In this document: piece after piece, positions 40,885 through 50,125 of the stretch
How positions within the stretch are numbered: position 1 is the first letter of the stretch
Layout: the number at the start of each line of letters is the position of its first letter
Assembly: GCA_050305405.1 (NCBI GenBank)
Contig: JBNLFG010000007.1
Location: 1-64,000 of the forward strand
Direction: 5' to 3'
DNA from: Desulfolinea sp050305405
GTDB taxonomy: Bacteria; Chloroflexota; Anaerolineae; Anaerolineales; Villigracilaceae
Length of the DNA stretch: 64,000 nt
Position numbers and translations under genes: made by a program
The notes under the pieces: generated by a model
Database searches by the model: none
Told to the model about the DNA's origin: nothing
The model's input: only the letters and a program-made list of their open reading frames with translations

Positions 40885-41697
40885 ATGGGCTTTTCACTTC
40901 AACCAGCATCGAATTACACTGCCGCTGAACTCGCCGAGATATTCAATCGTGGCTTCGAAGATTATTTCATCCCGTTCAGCTTTCTGCCCGAATCTTTTGA
41001 GACCTTTGTAAAACAGGATGAGATCGATCTGGCCCTCAGCCGCGTTCTGCTCAAAGATGATGCGCCAGTCGGCTTGGGCTTGATCGCATCCCGTGGGGGA
41101 AGCGTAAGCCGCTTGGCAGCAATGGGGATCGCCAAAGAGCTGCGTGGTCAAGGTGCAGGCACCTGGCTCGTGGATGCCCTGCTCAATGAAGCCCGTGCGC
41201 GCGGTGATAAGAAGATGCTGCTCGAAGTGATCTACCAAAATGACTCTGCCGTGCGTCTCTACGAGAAATTCGGATTCAAGAAGCTGCGCCGCTTATTCGG
41301 CTTCATGGTCGGCAAGCCCGCAGGCGAACTTGACGAGGGGCTTGCTACCTGTGACCTCGACTTGGTGCTCGGAAAAGCAACGGATTGCGCCCTCCCCGAC
41401 CTGCCCTGGCAAGTGGATGCGGAAACGCTCCGAAAGAATCCTACATCTGCATTTGGATTCAGGCTCGGCAAGAGTTATGTTGTCATCTCCGACCCCGAAC
41501 GAGAGCATATCGTCATCCGTCTACTGCTCTCCGAAGACGGGAATGAAGCAGCTCTGCTCAAAGCGCTCTTCGCCAAATACCCCGAAAAGATCTGGCATGT
41601 GCCCGCCATCTTCCCTGAAGAACAGGCAGCTATCTTTGAGAGCGTCGGCATGCAAAAGGACGACATCTCTCAATGGCAGATGGCGATCGAATTCTAG
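40885..41697 (+). CDS. GNAT-family N-acetyltransferase
   Basis: ATG 40885, preceded by AGGAGAG; 270 residues. GNAT motif A: AAMGIAKELRGQGAGTWLVD with the R/Q-x-x-G-x-G/A acetyl-CoA loop, then VIYQNDSAVRLYEKFGFKK (motif B). A second, diverged C-terminal half of about 110 residues suggests a tandem GNAT. Substrate unknown. Confidence 0.8.
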   Translation: MGFSLQPASNYTAAELAEIFNRGFEDYFIPFSFLPESFETFVKQDEIDLALSRVLLKDDAPVGLGLIASRGGSVSRLAAMGIAKELRGQGAGTWLVDALLNEARARGDKKMLLEVIYQNDSAVRLYEKFGFKKLRRLFGFMVGKPAGELDEGLATCDLDLVLGKATDCALPDLPWQVDAETLRKNPTSAFGFRLGKSYVVISDPEREHIVIRLLLSEDGNEAALLKALFAKYPEKIWHVPAIFPEEQAAIFESVGMQKDDISQWQMAIEF

Positions 41698-41722
41698 CAA
41701 TACGAAATATGAAAGTAATCTT

Positions 41723-42763
41723 ATGAAAGACAAAAAATCCCCTACGATATTGAGTTTCATCACGAAACTTTTTCAGATTCTTCTCTATATCCCCCTTCAA
41801 ATCATCTTCATTCCCTTCTTGATCATCGGGTTGGGAGTTGGGATGTACAAGGAAATGGTCAACAGTAGGAAGTTGGGCGTTTCCTTCTCAGCGGGACAAG
41901 CCCTTCAATATCGCTGGTTCATGCATTATCTTGAGACCAGACCCGATCCCCTGTCAGTTGCATTCACGAAGCACTTTCCATGTGAATCACATTTTGCTTT
42001 GTGGGCGACGATGGGCGCGCTGATTCTTTCCCAACGCTTATTTGGTTTCAAGACCAAACTGTCCACAGTCGCCGAACCGGAAGTCGCGGACCTGGCAGCC
42101 GTTTCGGGGACGCGGGTGGTCACGTTCGACAGGATCATGGAAAAACATCTTGATGAAATGGCGCAGATCGTCATTCTTGGCTCCGGCTTTGATCTGATCG
42201 CCTTGAAATATACACAAGGGAAAAGCGTAAAGGTATTTGAATTAGATCAGGCAAACACCCTAAATCTCAAAGTTGAGACAATGCAGAAAGCAGGCATCAC
42301 GCATGATTGGATCACCTATCTCCCTGTCGATTATGAAAGCGAATCCTGGGCTGAGAAATTACTGGAAGCTGGTTTCGACAAAAGCAAAAAGACTTTATTT
42401 CTGTGGCAAAGCGTTTCCTTATATCTGGAAGCCGATCTCGTTAGGGAAACACTCAGGGATATGGCTGCTCTCTGCACAAAGGGAAGTGTCATCGCGCAGG
42501 ACTTTTATTCCAAAGCATACAGCTTGGGTGAATATTCATTTATTGCCAAAAGGAATATGGATTTGATCGCGAGTATGGGTGAGCCTGCCAAATTCGGGAT
42601 CGATATGTCAACTGACCCCAAGGCAGTCGTTGGCGCATTTCTGAATGAATGCGGATTAGCCATGACAGACAATATCCAATTTGGCGAGAAATTAGACATT
42701 GAACCCTTTTACTGCATTGTTGAGGCTGAAGGGCAGCATCTCGCAGTGGCAGATGGTGATTGA
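41723..42763 (+). CDS. SAM-dependent methyltransferase, leucine carboxyl methyltransferase-like
   Basis: ATG 41723, 346 residues. Two N-terminal hydrophobic helices (about 8-42). Then AQIVILGSGFDLIALKY (SAM-binding G-x-G-x-D), ELDQANTLNLK (motif II Asp), TYLPVDYESESW and KTLFLWQSVSLYLEADLVRE: the PPM1/LCMT family pattern (TIGR00027). It follows the GNAT gene by 25 bases. Confidence 0.8.
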   Translation: MKDKKSPTILSFITKLFQILLYIPLQIIFIPFLIIGLGVGMYKEMVNSRKLGVSFSAGQALQYRWFMHYLETRPDPLSVAFTKHFPCESHFALWATMGALILSQRLFGFKTKLSTVAEPEVADLAAVSGTRVVTFDRIMEKHLDEMAQIVILGSGFDLIALKYTQGKSVKVFELDQANTLNLKVETMQKAGITHDWITYLPVDYESESWAEKLLEAGFDKSKKTLFLWQSVSLYLEADLVRETLRDMAALCTKGSVIAQDFYSKAYSLGEYSFIAKRNMDLIASMGEPAKFGIDMSTDPKAVVGAFLNECGLAMTDNIQFGEKLDIEPFYCIVEAEGQHLAVADGD

Positions 42764-42839
42764 ATTATGAAAACTAGTTTCGCAAATCACAGACCTTTTA
42801 TAAGTAGTGCAAATAGATTGTCAGAGGAGAACCTAGATT

Positions 42840-43430
42840 ATGTGCATGCCAGATCTCGATACGCTAGAAATTTCGTACTCTAGTTTATGCAGTCGTATCG
42901 AAACATTAACAACTCAAATGATGGATTTTTGGATATCTTCGGACGGATGGGCTCCATTTGAAGCTGCCAGGTTGCTAAACAGATCAATGCTAGGGTGGCA
43001 AGCCTCATTATCATCAAGTCTCAATCGCTGGCTATCGGCATCGTCTGATGGTGACTTAATTATGGCATGGGCTAATCTTGGGGCTCTTGTTGAAGGACAG
43101 CTTAAATTATTTCTGTCTGTCTACTACAATCAGTATATTGTGGATTCTGATTCTATTCAACAACACGGTAGTATTATTGACCCAGATAGATCGAGATTAG
43201 AGCCTTTGCGCCAATTCTTTGTACGTCGAATTTGGACCACAGGAAGAGACTGGAATCCATATGTTGAGCGAATTCAACAAAGAAGAAATGCTATTCATGC
43301 ATTTCGCTCTAGAGATATTGGCACGTTTAGTGAATGGAGAGAAGAACTCCGGTTTCACTTGTCCTTCATAAGATATATCAACAGACGCCTTCCATATCCA
43401 GATACAGTTTACGAGCCGCGAGAGTATTGA
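42840..43430 (+). CDS. Hypothetical protein with HEPN-like R-x4-H motif
   Basis: 196 residues, largely helical, without signal or membrane helix. RRNAIHAF near residue 150 looks like the R-x4-6-H motif of HEPN proteins, preceded by a helix and followed by another. AT-rich relative to its neighbours. Weakly placed; no partner nucleotidyltransferase is adjacent. Confidence 0.4.
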   Translation: MCMPDLDTLEISYSSLCSRIETLTTQMMDFWISSDGWAPFEAARLLNRSMLGWQASLSSSLNRWLSASSDGDLIMAWANLGALVEGQLKLFLSVYYNQYIVDSDSIQQHGSIIDPDRSRLEPLRQFFVRRIWTTGRDWNPYVERIQQRRNAIHAFRSRDIGTFSEWREELRFHLSFIRYINRRLPYPDTVYEPREY

Positions 43431-43508
43431 TTCTGAAATTTGCTGTAGGAGTACATGTTGCATTTCGGATTTAAACATAATCATACTTGTTTTTTGAGTT
43501 ACATAAAA

Positions 43509-43545
43509 CAGCCCCGTGAATTTTCACGGGGCTGACTGCTTTTTA
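43509..43545 (-). terminator. Terminator, CAGCCCCGTGA family copy 1
   Basis: CAGCCCCGTGAA/TTCACGGGGCTG perfect stem with TTCA-like loop, A-rich and T-rich flanks, so it may work both ways. Almost identical to 44451-44490, including the GACTGCTTTT flank. Confidence 0.8.
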
Positions 43546-43556
43546 CTCACCACGAC

Positions 43557-44369
43557 CTAAATATGCAATTCGGTTTTGCCATATAGGTAAAAATCGGCCA
43601 ACTTCTCAAACCCCATCGAAGCATACAGACTTTCTGCCATAGGTGTTGAGTGCAGCACAGCAAGTTCATAGCCCTCTTTGCGCATTTGATGGAGGGCATG
43701 GAGGGTAAGGATGCCTGCCAGTCCCATGCGGCGGGCTTCGGGACGAGTAGCGACGGCGTAAATGCCCACAGAATTTTCTGACCGTGCAACACCCACTTTC
43801 GATACGGGTTTGCCATCCATCCAGGCTTGCCAGGCCGAAAATTTTGATCCGGGACGACCAAATTCAAACGGAGCGATAATCTCTCTATAATTGGCATGGT
43901 ATTCCTGTGGGATTGACCAGCGCCAAGTGGCAAACTCAACAAATTCCTCTTGACCTTGTGTCTCAGTGACCTCGGTTATTTCAATGTCAGATGGGGGTTC
44001 CGGGACTTCGGGTAGATCGAACAAGCTTCTTCCCATGCCGGTGATCACTTCTGCTTCAAATAATCCACGTTTTTCAAGACGCATCTTCAAATCTTTTGGT
44101 TCTGAAGATGGTGTGATCACCCATACAATATCATGCCCCCCTGCGCTGCATTGCTCAATGACCGCATCAATTTCCTCGTCAGCATTTTTCGCAACCTGGA
44201 ACTTTATGACGGCATTATATGGAATGTAGGGAAGCGGTGTCCGATACCAGATCACGTTTTCAGATTCAACTAATTTCGAGTTTTTGCCTTTTCCAAAATA
44301 AGTCCAGCCCTCCCAGAAATTTACTTCAAGCTCACGAAGAAGTCTTTCTTTAAGATTTGATGTTTCCAT
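43557..44369 (-). CDS. GNAT-family N-acetyltransferase
   Basis: 270 residues. C-terminal half: GIYAVATRPEARRMGLAGIL is motif A (R-x-x-G-x-A), followed by LAVLHSTPMAESLYASMGFE as motif B. The N-terminal half is a degenerate GNAT-like part (VIWYRTPLPYIPYNAVIKF). Acts in the cytosol on an unknown small molecule. Confidence 0.8.
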   Translation of the reverse strand: METSNLKERLLRELEVNFWEGWTYFGKGKNSKLVESENVIWYRTPLPYIPYNAVIKFQVAKNADEEIDAVIEQCSAGGHDIVWVITPSSEPKDLKMRLEKRGLFEAEVITGMGRSLFDLPEVPEPPSDIEITEVTETQGQEEFVEFATWRWSIPQEYHANYREIIAPFEFGRPGSKFSAWQAWMDGKPVSKVGVARSENSVGIYAVATRPEARRMGLAGILTLHALHQMRKEGYELAVLHSTPMAESLYASMGFEKLADFYLYGKTELHI

Positions 44370-44450
44370 ATAATTCTCTCCATCCGATAAAGTTGATATT
44401 ATTTGTCATTATAGTGTAAATGTCGTTAATTTTGGAAGGCGGAAAACAAA

Positions 44451-44490
44451 AACAGCCCCATGAAAATTCACGGGGCTGACTGCTTTTCAC
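44451..44490 (-). terminator. Terminator, CAGCCCCGTGA family copy 2
   Basis: Same hairpin and same flank as copy 1, with CAGCCCCATGA on one arm (one G-T pair). Lies after the lpd stop. Confidence 0.8.
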
Positions 44491-44500
44491 TTTCTACACA

Positions 44501-45901
44501 CTAACTATGGATCGGCATCCCCTCCGCGCCGTGTGCGGCTTCCATCAACACTTCGCTCAGGGTCGGGTGGGCGTGCACGTTACGGGCGATCTCGGCGGGA
44601 GTTAATTCCATCATCTGCGCCAGGGTTAGTTCGGGCAGCAGTTCGGTCACTTCGGGGCCGATCATGTGTGCGCCCAAAAGCTCGTCGTATTTCTCGTCGA
44701 CGACCAGTTTCACCCAGCCAGCATAATCGCCTAAGCCGAGTGCCTTGCCGTTCGCCTGAAAGTTAAACTTGGCAATTTTTACCTCGTAGCCGCGTTCGCG
44801 CGCCTGCGCTTCGGTGATCCCGAACGAGGCCACCTGCGGCTGGCAATAGGTCGCACGCGGCATCATCTCGTAATGCAGCGGCGTGGTCTCTTCGCCCACA
44901 ATCGCTTCAGCAGCCAAAATACCCATCGCCGAGCCGACGTGCGCCAGCATCAGCTTGCCGGTCACATCGCCGATCGCCCAAATGCCGGGCACGTTCGTCG
45001 CCATTCTATCGTCGATCTCGATAAAGCCGCGTTCGTTGATCTGGACGCCGACTTCTTCCAAACCGAGATTGGCGGAATTGGGACGGAAGCCGATCGCGAC
45101 CAAGGCTTGCTCTGCTTCGAGAACTTTTTCTTCGCCCTCGGCAGAGACGGTCACCTTGACGCCATCCCCGGCGGCTTCCACCGCTTCGACTTTGTGCCCC
45201 GTCAACATCTTGATCTTGCGCTTCTTGAAGGCCTTTGCCAATTCGGCAGAGACTTCTTCATCTTCCATCGGGACGATGCGCGGCAGCATCTCGACAATGG
45301 TCACGTCCACGCCATAGGAATTCCAGACGGTGGCGAACTCCACGCCGATTGCGCCCGAGCCGATAATCACAACCGATTCAGGCAGCTTCTCCTGCTGAAT
45401 GGCTTCAAGATAGGTGACGACTTTTTCGCCGTCTATTGTCCAGGCGGGGGGCACCATCGAGCGGGCACCCGTTGCGACGATCACGTTTTGGGCCGACAAA
45501 GTTTGAGACTGACCTTCTGCATCGGTAACGGTGACAGATTTGGGCGCGTCCAGATGCGCTGTTCCCATATACACGTCGATCCCGTTTTTCTTCATCAAAA
45601 ATCCAATCCCTTTGACCAAGCGAGCTGAAACCTTGCGTGAACGTTTTACTGCCGCACCAAAATCGAGCGTCAAATTATCAAAGGAGAAACCAAACTCCTT
45701 GCCGCGTTCACGAAGCGTATGGGCGACTTCGGCATTTTTCAATAATGCCTTCGATGGGATACAGCCCACATTTAAACAAACGCCACCCAGCCATTGCTTG
45801 TCGATAATGGCGGTTTTCTGCCCCAACTGCGCCGCGCGGATGGCAGCTACATAGCCACCGGGGCCCGCACCGATCACAATAAGATCGTAATTGTTTTCCA
45901 T
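44501..45901 (-). CDS. lpdA: Dihydrolipoyl dehydrogenase
   Basis: ATG 45901; 466 residues. FAD-binding GAGPGGYVAAIRAAQLG, redox disulphide GGVCLNVGCIPSK (C-x4-C), NAD-binding VIIGSGAIGVEFA, FAD motif IWAIGDVTGKLMLAH, and C-terminal HAHPTLSEVLMEA with the catalytic His-Glu. E3 component of 2-oxoacid dehydrogenase or glycine cleavage complexes. The gene is alone here; E1/E2 genes are not in the window. Confidence 0.96.
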   Translation of the reverse strand: MENNYDLIVIGAGPGGYVAAIRAAQLGQKTAIIDKQWLGGVCLNVGCIPSKALLKNAEVAHTLRERGKEFGFSFDNLTLDFGAAVKRSRKVSARLVKGIGFLMKKNGIDVYMGTAHLDAPKSVTVTDAEGQSQTLSAQNVIVATGARSMVPPAWTIDGEKVVTYLEAIQQEKLPESVVIIGSGAIGVEFATVWNSYGVDVTIVEMLPRIVPMEDEEVSAELAKAFKKRKIKMLTGHKVEAVEAAGDGVKVTVSAEGEEKVLEAEQALVAIGFRPNSANLGLEEVGVQINERGFIEIDDRMATNVPGIWAIGDVTGKLMLAHVGSAMGILAAEAIVGEETTPLHYEMMPRATYCQPQVASFGITEAQARERGYEVKIAKFNFQANGKALGLGDYAGWVKLVVDEKYDELLGAHMIGPEVTELLPELTLAQMMELTPAEIARNVHAHPTLSEVLMEAAHGAEGMPIHS

Positions 45902-46127
45902 AATAAGGCTCCTTTTGCACATAAGCGATCGTCAGCTTTAGCGTGACTCTCACTTCTTTCGATATGTTATCCACGTAATTGTAGCGCAGATGAGGGGACT
46001 TTACTATGCAGCCGACGACGCCTTTTCAAGCTCGCTTCACAAATGAATTTCCAGCCGTTATAATAGGCAGGCTAAATCAACAGAAACTTGCATCCTGTTA
46101 GGATGATGGTAAAAGAAGGAGAATTCC

Positions 46128-46883
46128 ATGTCTGGTCATTCCAAGTGGTCAACCATTAAACGTAAAAAAGGCGTAGCAGACGCCAAGCGTGGTGCAGAAT
46201 TTACACGCCTGAGCCGCGAAATTTCAATTGCAGCCCGTGAGGGCGGCGGCGACCCGGACACAAATTTCCGTTTGCGTTTGGCAGTTGAAAAAGCCCGTGC
46301 GGGTAATATGCCCAAAGATAATATTGAACGTTCGATCAAAAAAGGCACCGGCGAAGATAAAGACGGTGTTGTTTTTGAAGAAGTCTCCTATGAAGGCTAC
46401 GCCGCGAAAGGCGTCGCCGTAATGCTGGAGTGTATGACGGAGAACAGGAACCGCACGGTTGCTGAAATTCGACATGGATTGAGCAAATATGGTGGCAGTC
46501 TCGGCGAGAATGGTTCGGTCGCCTGGCAGTTTGAACGGATCGCCTTCTTTACCTTCCCGGAAGAAAAACTGGACTTTGATTCTGCCTTCGAGTTGGCCAT
46601 TGAAGCAGGGGCAGATGATGTGACCGTCGATGATGGCATGATTGAGATCGTTGGCCCGGTTAGCAGCTTCAAAGACATCGGCGATGCGCTTAAAGCCGCG
46701 AATGTAGACCCTGAAGATGCCGGTCTTCGCATGGAGCCGAAGCAGGAAATGGACTTAAGCGTTGCAGATACCCTGCAAGTACTCAAGGGCATCGAACATC
46801 TTGAAGAACTCGATGATGTCCAGAACGTCTATCACAATATGAGTATCTCCGACGAGGCAATGGCAGCCCTTGAGGCCGAATAA
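46128..46883 (+). CDS. yebC: YebC/PmpR-family protein
   Basis: 251 residues; MSGHSKWSTIKRKKGVADAK start and the EEVSYEGYAAKGVAVMLECM region are diagnostic. Known as a transcription regulator or translation factor that helps with polyproline. Directly joined to ruvC (TAA then ATG). Confidence 0.96.
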   Translation: MSGHSKWSTIKRKKGVADAKRGAEFTRLSREISIAAREGGGDPDTNFRLRLAVEKARAGNMPKDNIERSIKKGTGEDKDGVVFEEVSYEGYAAKGVAVMLECMTENRNRTVAEIRHGLSKYGGSLGENGSVAWQFERIAFFTFPEEKLDFDSAFELAIEAGADDVTVDDGMIEIVGPVSSFKDIGDALKAANVDPEDAGLRMEPKQEMDLSVADTLQVLKGIEHLEELDDVQNVYHNMSISDEAMAALEAE

Positions 46884-47363
46884 ATGTCTTTAGTGCTGGG
46901 GATCGATCCTGGTACAGCAACCTTGGGCTATGGATTGGTGCGCGAGAATCGCGATTCAAGTCTTGAAGCCGTTGCTTATGGGGTCATCACAACCTTGCCC
47001 AAGATGCCTGCGCACGAACGTCTTGTAAAAATCTACAACGAAATCAACGAACTTTTGCTTCTCCATCGCCCAGATCGCTGTGCGGTGGAGAAGTTGTTTT
47101 TTCAGAAGAATGTTACCAACGCCATTGCAGTGGGACAGGCGCGCGGTGTCGTGATGCTCGCGCTGGCACAAGCGGGACTAGACCCGGCGGAATATACGCC
47201 CAACGAGATCAAGCTCGCTGTTTCGGGGTATGGTGGAGCAGGCAAACGCCAGGTGCAGGAAATGGTGCGTATGTTACTCGTTCTCGAAAAAATCCCCCGT
47301 CCCGATGATGCCGCCGATGCGCTTGCGGTAGCCATTACACATATTCACACGAATAAGTACTAA
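46884..47363 (+). CDS. ruvC: Holliday junction resolvase RuvC
   Basis: 159 residues: VLGIDPGTATLGYGLV with the first Asp, CAVEKLFFQKN with Glu, and RPDDAADALAVAITH with the last Asp pair. Cuts Holliday junctions together with RuvAB. Confidence 0.96.
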   Translation: MSLVLGIDPGTATLGYGLVRENRDSSLEAVAYGVITTLPKMPAHERLVKIYNEINELLLLHRPDRCAVEKLFFQKNVTNAIAVGQARGVVMLALAQAGLDPAEYTPNEIKLAVSGYGGAGKRQVQEMVRMLLVLEKIPRPDDAADALAVAITHIHTNKY

Positions 47364-47409
47364 CCATCACCCTGCCTCTTCCTAGAAGGGAGAGAGGAAA
47401 GCGGAACTT

Positions 47410-47985
47410 ATGATCGCAACCTTACGTGGTGAAATTACCCAAAAAGAAGATGACGCCCTGATCGTTGAAACCAACGGCATCGGCATGCGTGTCCACGTCC
47501 CGGCGACATTGCGCGAAAAAGCGGATATCGGCGAGCGGATGCTGCTCTACACCCATTTTGTTGTACGGCAGGATGCGATGTCTTTATATGGATTCGAGAC
47601 TCTCGGCGAGCGTGACCTCTATACACAGCTACTCAGCGTCAGCGGGATTGGCCCAAAATTGGCGTTGGCGATACTCTCCTCCTTGACGCCTGATACCGTT
47701 AAACGCGCGGTATTCAGCGAAGAATACGATATCCTTAACCGCGTCCCTGGGGTTGGGAAGAAAACCGCCCAGCGTATCGTCCTTGCCTTGCAGGACAAGC
47801 TCAAACCAACTGATACCCTCGCCGAAGTCGCCGCGATGACCGATACCGATGGCGAAGTCCTCGAAGCGTTGACCGCCCTCGGCTACAGCGTCGTCGAAGC
47901 CCAAACCGCGATCCAGGCCATCCCCAAAGATTCTCCGAGCAACGTTGAAGAACGTCTCCGTTTGGCATTGGGGTATTTTCAGTGA
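47410..47985 (+). CDS. ruvA: Holliday junction DNA helicase subunit RuvA
   Basis: 191 residues: MIATLRGEITQKEDDALIVE OB fold, then the helix-hairpin-helix pairs LLSVSGIGPKLALAILS and LNRVPGVGKKTAQRIVL, and the C-terminal RuvB-binding domain ending GYFQ. It overlaps the next gene by four bases. ruvB is not present in the window. Confidence 0.96.
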   Translation: MIATLRGEITQKEDDALIVETNGIGMRVHVPATLREKADIGERMLLYTHFVVRQDAMSLYGFETLGERDLYTQLLSVSGIGPKLALAILSSLTPDTVKRAVFSEEYDILNRVPGVGKKTAQRIVLALQDKLKPTDTLAEVAAMTDTDGEVLEALTALGYSVVEAQTAIQAIPKDSPSNVEERLRLALGYFQ

Positions 47986-48803
47986 TCGCCAGATATTTCA
48001 ATGAAGAAAACTTTGCCCGCTTGCTAAGTGATTTTGGCTTCCTGCAGAAAACACTTAAGGCATATAAGGGTGAATTAGACATCTCTTTACGAGACCAATA
48101 TCTCAATCTATATTTCCGTGGCAACAATGCTGCGAAAATAGTCTTCAAGGCAAGTGGAGTCTATGAGATTGAAATTCACGAAAAATTCTTTTCAGATAGC
48201 TTGTCAAAAGATACTCGCTTTACGAGTAAGTCGCGGAAAAATAATCGTGTTTTAAAAACCACATCAGAGCTTGTACATCCAGCCCTTCAGAAATCTTACC
48301 TGGATGAAATTTATAGAAATATAAAAGCAGAAAACTACAGCGAAGAGTTGGCGTTTGAACAAATGTTGATGACGGATAACTTGAATAGAGATGATTTGAT
48401 TATCATAGATAGACAAGTTACTGATAAAAATCTTAAAGGAAGGCGAATGGATCTGCTTGCATTGAAACAGGTGCAAGATAATCAGTACCATTTCATAGTT
48501 CTGGAAGTAAAAATGGGAAACAACCCAGAACTAAAAAATGATGTAGCCAATCAAGTCAACACATATGTTACTCACATAGATGAAAATTTCGAAGCATATA
48601 AAGCATGCTACGAAAAACACTACTCACAGAAAAAACAATTTGGAATCATCTGGGAACCAAAGTGGACAGAAATAGAAATCGTTAAAGATGTGCAGGGGAT
48701 GATAATTGTAGGTGGGTATTCAAGGATAGCAAAAGCTCAAATTGAAACTCTGGAAGAAAACCACCCGGCATTAAAAATTCGTTCCTTTACGTATAAAATT
48801 TAA
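47982..48803 (+). CDS. PD-(D/E)XK nuclease-like protein inserted after ruvA
   Basis: GTG at 47982 overlaps the ruvA TGA (GTGA); 273 residues. GRRMDLLALKQ then YHFIVLEVKMGNN provides D...E-x-K of the nuclease fold, and EQMLMTDNLNRDD sits before it. Much more AT-rich than ruvA. The region behind it has a second copy of the ruvA end, so it appears to be a newcomer in the ruv operon. Repair or defence role unknown. Confidence 0.6.
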   Translation: MIARYFNEENFARLLSDFGFLQKTLKAYKGELDISLRDQYLNLYFRGNNAAKIVFKASGVYEIEIHEKFFSDSLSKDTRFTSKSRKNNRVLKTTSELVHPALQKSYLDEIYRNIKAENYSEELAFEQMLMTDNLNRDDLIIIDRQVTDKNLKGRRMDLLALKQVQDNQYHFIVLEVKMGNNPELKNDVANQVNTYVTHIDENFEAYKACYEKHYSQKKQFGIIWEPKWTEIEIVKDVQGMIIVGGYSRIAKAQIETLEENHPALKIRSFTYKI

Positions 48804-48812
48804 TTGTGGTTT

Positions 48813-48943
48813 ATGGACTCTTTCAACGCTTTTGTACACATCGCCCGATGGGAAAATGATTTTGACCAAACCAACCCTTGGCTAAGGCCGCACAAAAAAA
48901 CATTGAAGAAGGTTTGCGCTTGGAGTTGGGGTATTTTCAATAA
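48813..48943 (+). pseudogene. Fused remnants of a mazG start and a ruvA end
   Basis: The frame from ATG 48813 reads MDSFNAFVHIARWENDFDQT then NPWL, closely matching the start of the MazG-like gene at 49554 (MKSFNTLLDIARRKNHFDKT then NPW). From about 48884 a second frame reads NIEEGLRLELGYFQ and stop, matching the ruvA end NVEERLRLALGYFQ. Both copies are too short to work. Confidence 0.7.
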
Positions 48944-49062
48944 TTCTGTGAAAGGATTTGTCAATGGCGTTCGATTTTGATGAACTTTCGCTTATTCGCA
49001 ATGGGTATAAATAGAAGGGGATAGTATTTTCAGTTTTTATCAGTATTTTTATAGGAGTAGAA

Positions 49063-49554
49063 ATGGCATTCAAAAAAGAACATGTAGAAAAATGGCTCGC
49101 AGAAAAATTCCCCGGAGAAAGATTGGTCAGCATGGTTTCATCGGGCCTTTGGTCTGCCTCTACGAATCGGCACATCCGTAACCCGGGCGATCAGCATCGC
49201 ACGGAACTGGCAACCTCGCTGGGATTGGACCTGGAGCTAAAAATCCCCCATTTTCACCAAGCAACCTTTTATGCACTCACCGAAAAGAAAATTATTCTGG
49301 GAACTCGCTCAGGATTTTTAAATCGCCCCAAAGAGCTTCTCCATGCCGTGCCGCTGGAAGGACTTATTGTCCACTGGTTTGATGATACAAATGAGCCCAA
49401 CATCGCCCGACACTTTGTCACCGTTTTCGGGGATGGCAAATGGCGCTCCGATAAGACGGCCCTAACCGCGCTGGGCCGCCCAATCAAAAATTCAACAGCG
49501 GATGAGTTTATCAAGGCGTTGGGAAGTTACGCAAATCAAGTCTCTTATCCATAA
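49063..49554 (+). CDS. Hypothetical soluble protein
   Basis: 163 residues, preceded by TAGGAG. No motif recognised; several His and Trp residues and a SAST-x-RHIRNPGDQHRTELA stretch. Its stop overlaps the ATG of the MazG-like gene, so the two are co-translated. Confidence 0.5.
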   Translation: MAFKKEHVEKWLAEKFPGERLVSMVSSGLWSASTNRHIRNPGDQHRTELATSLGLDLELKIPHFHQATFYALTEKKIILGTRSGFLNRPKELLHAVPLEGLIVHWFDDTNEPNIARHFVTVFGDGKWRSDKTALTALGRPIKNSTADEFIKALGSYANQVSYP

Positions 49555-49919
49555 TGAAATCTTTCAACACCCTCCTCGATATTGCTCGTCGCAAAAATCA
49601 CTTCGATAAAACAAATCCCTGGTCGAATGGATCGAGCACCTACATCGCCGAAATTTGCAAAGAAGTACAGGAAGTCATTGAAGAAATCCCGCAGAATCGT
49701 AAAGCCTATCTCGAAGATGAACTCGGCGATGTGCTTTGGGATTATCTCAACCTTGTCCTCTCACTTGAAAAAGAAAAAGGCGTTGAGCTGGAAAGTGTGC
49801 TCAAGAGAGCTTCTCAAAAATACGAAGAGAGAATTTCAGGCATTGAGAATGGCACCCCGTGGAAAGAGACCAAAGAAAAACAAAAAGCAGCCCTTGCCAA
49901 AGAACAAGCAGAATCTTAA
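49554..49919 (+). CDS. MazG-family nucleotide pyrophosphohydrolase
   Basis: 121 residues: TYIAEICKEVQEVIEEIPQN (E-x2-E in the first metal site) then LEDELGDVLWDYLNLVLSLE (E-x2-D). Both are MazG hallmarks. Hydrolyses NTPs to NMPs, probably house-cleaning. A degenerate copy of its start lies at 48813. Confidence 0.88.
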   Translation: MKSFNTLLDIARRKNHFDKTNPWSNGSSTYIAEICKEVQEVIEEIPQNRKAYLEDELGDVLWDYLNLVLSLEKEKGVELESVLKRASQKYEERISGIENGTPWKETKEKQKAALAKEQAES

Positions 49920-50125
49920 TTAAAAAGAACATTCGCAGCCAAAATTGGCGAGACAATCTCTTTTGTGGCTTCGATACGTCCCTCCAAAAGTATTCGGTAC
50001 TACTCAACTACCTTCAGAAATGCGCTGGAAAATTATGCGATCTCTCCCACGCTCTAGCGTTATAATTGCGTTTTCACTGTTCAATTAGAAAACTTCATAA
50101 AACCTTCCAACCTAAACCTTTAAAT

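Noticed and set aside
47982..48803. ruvB or another resolvasome gene
   Set aside because: Position after ruvA suggests it, but there is no Walker motif or AAA+ pattern; the product has D...E-x-K instead.
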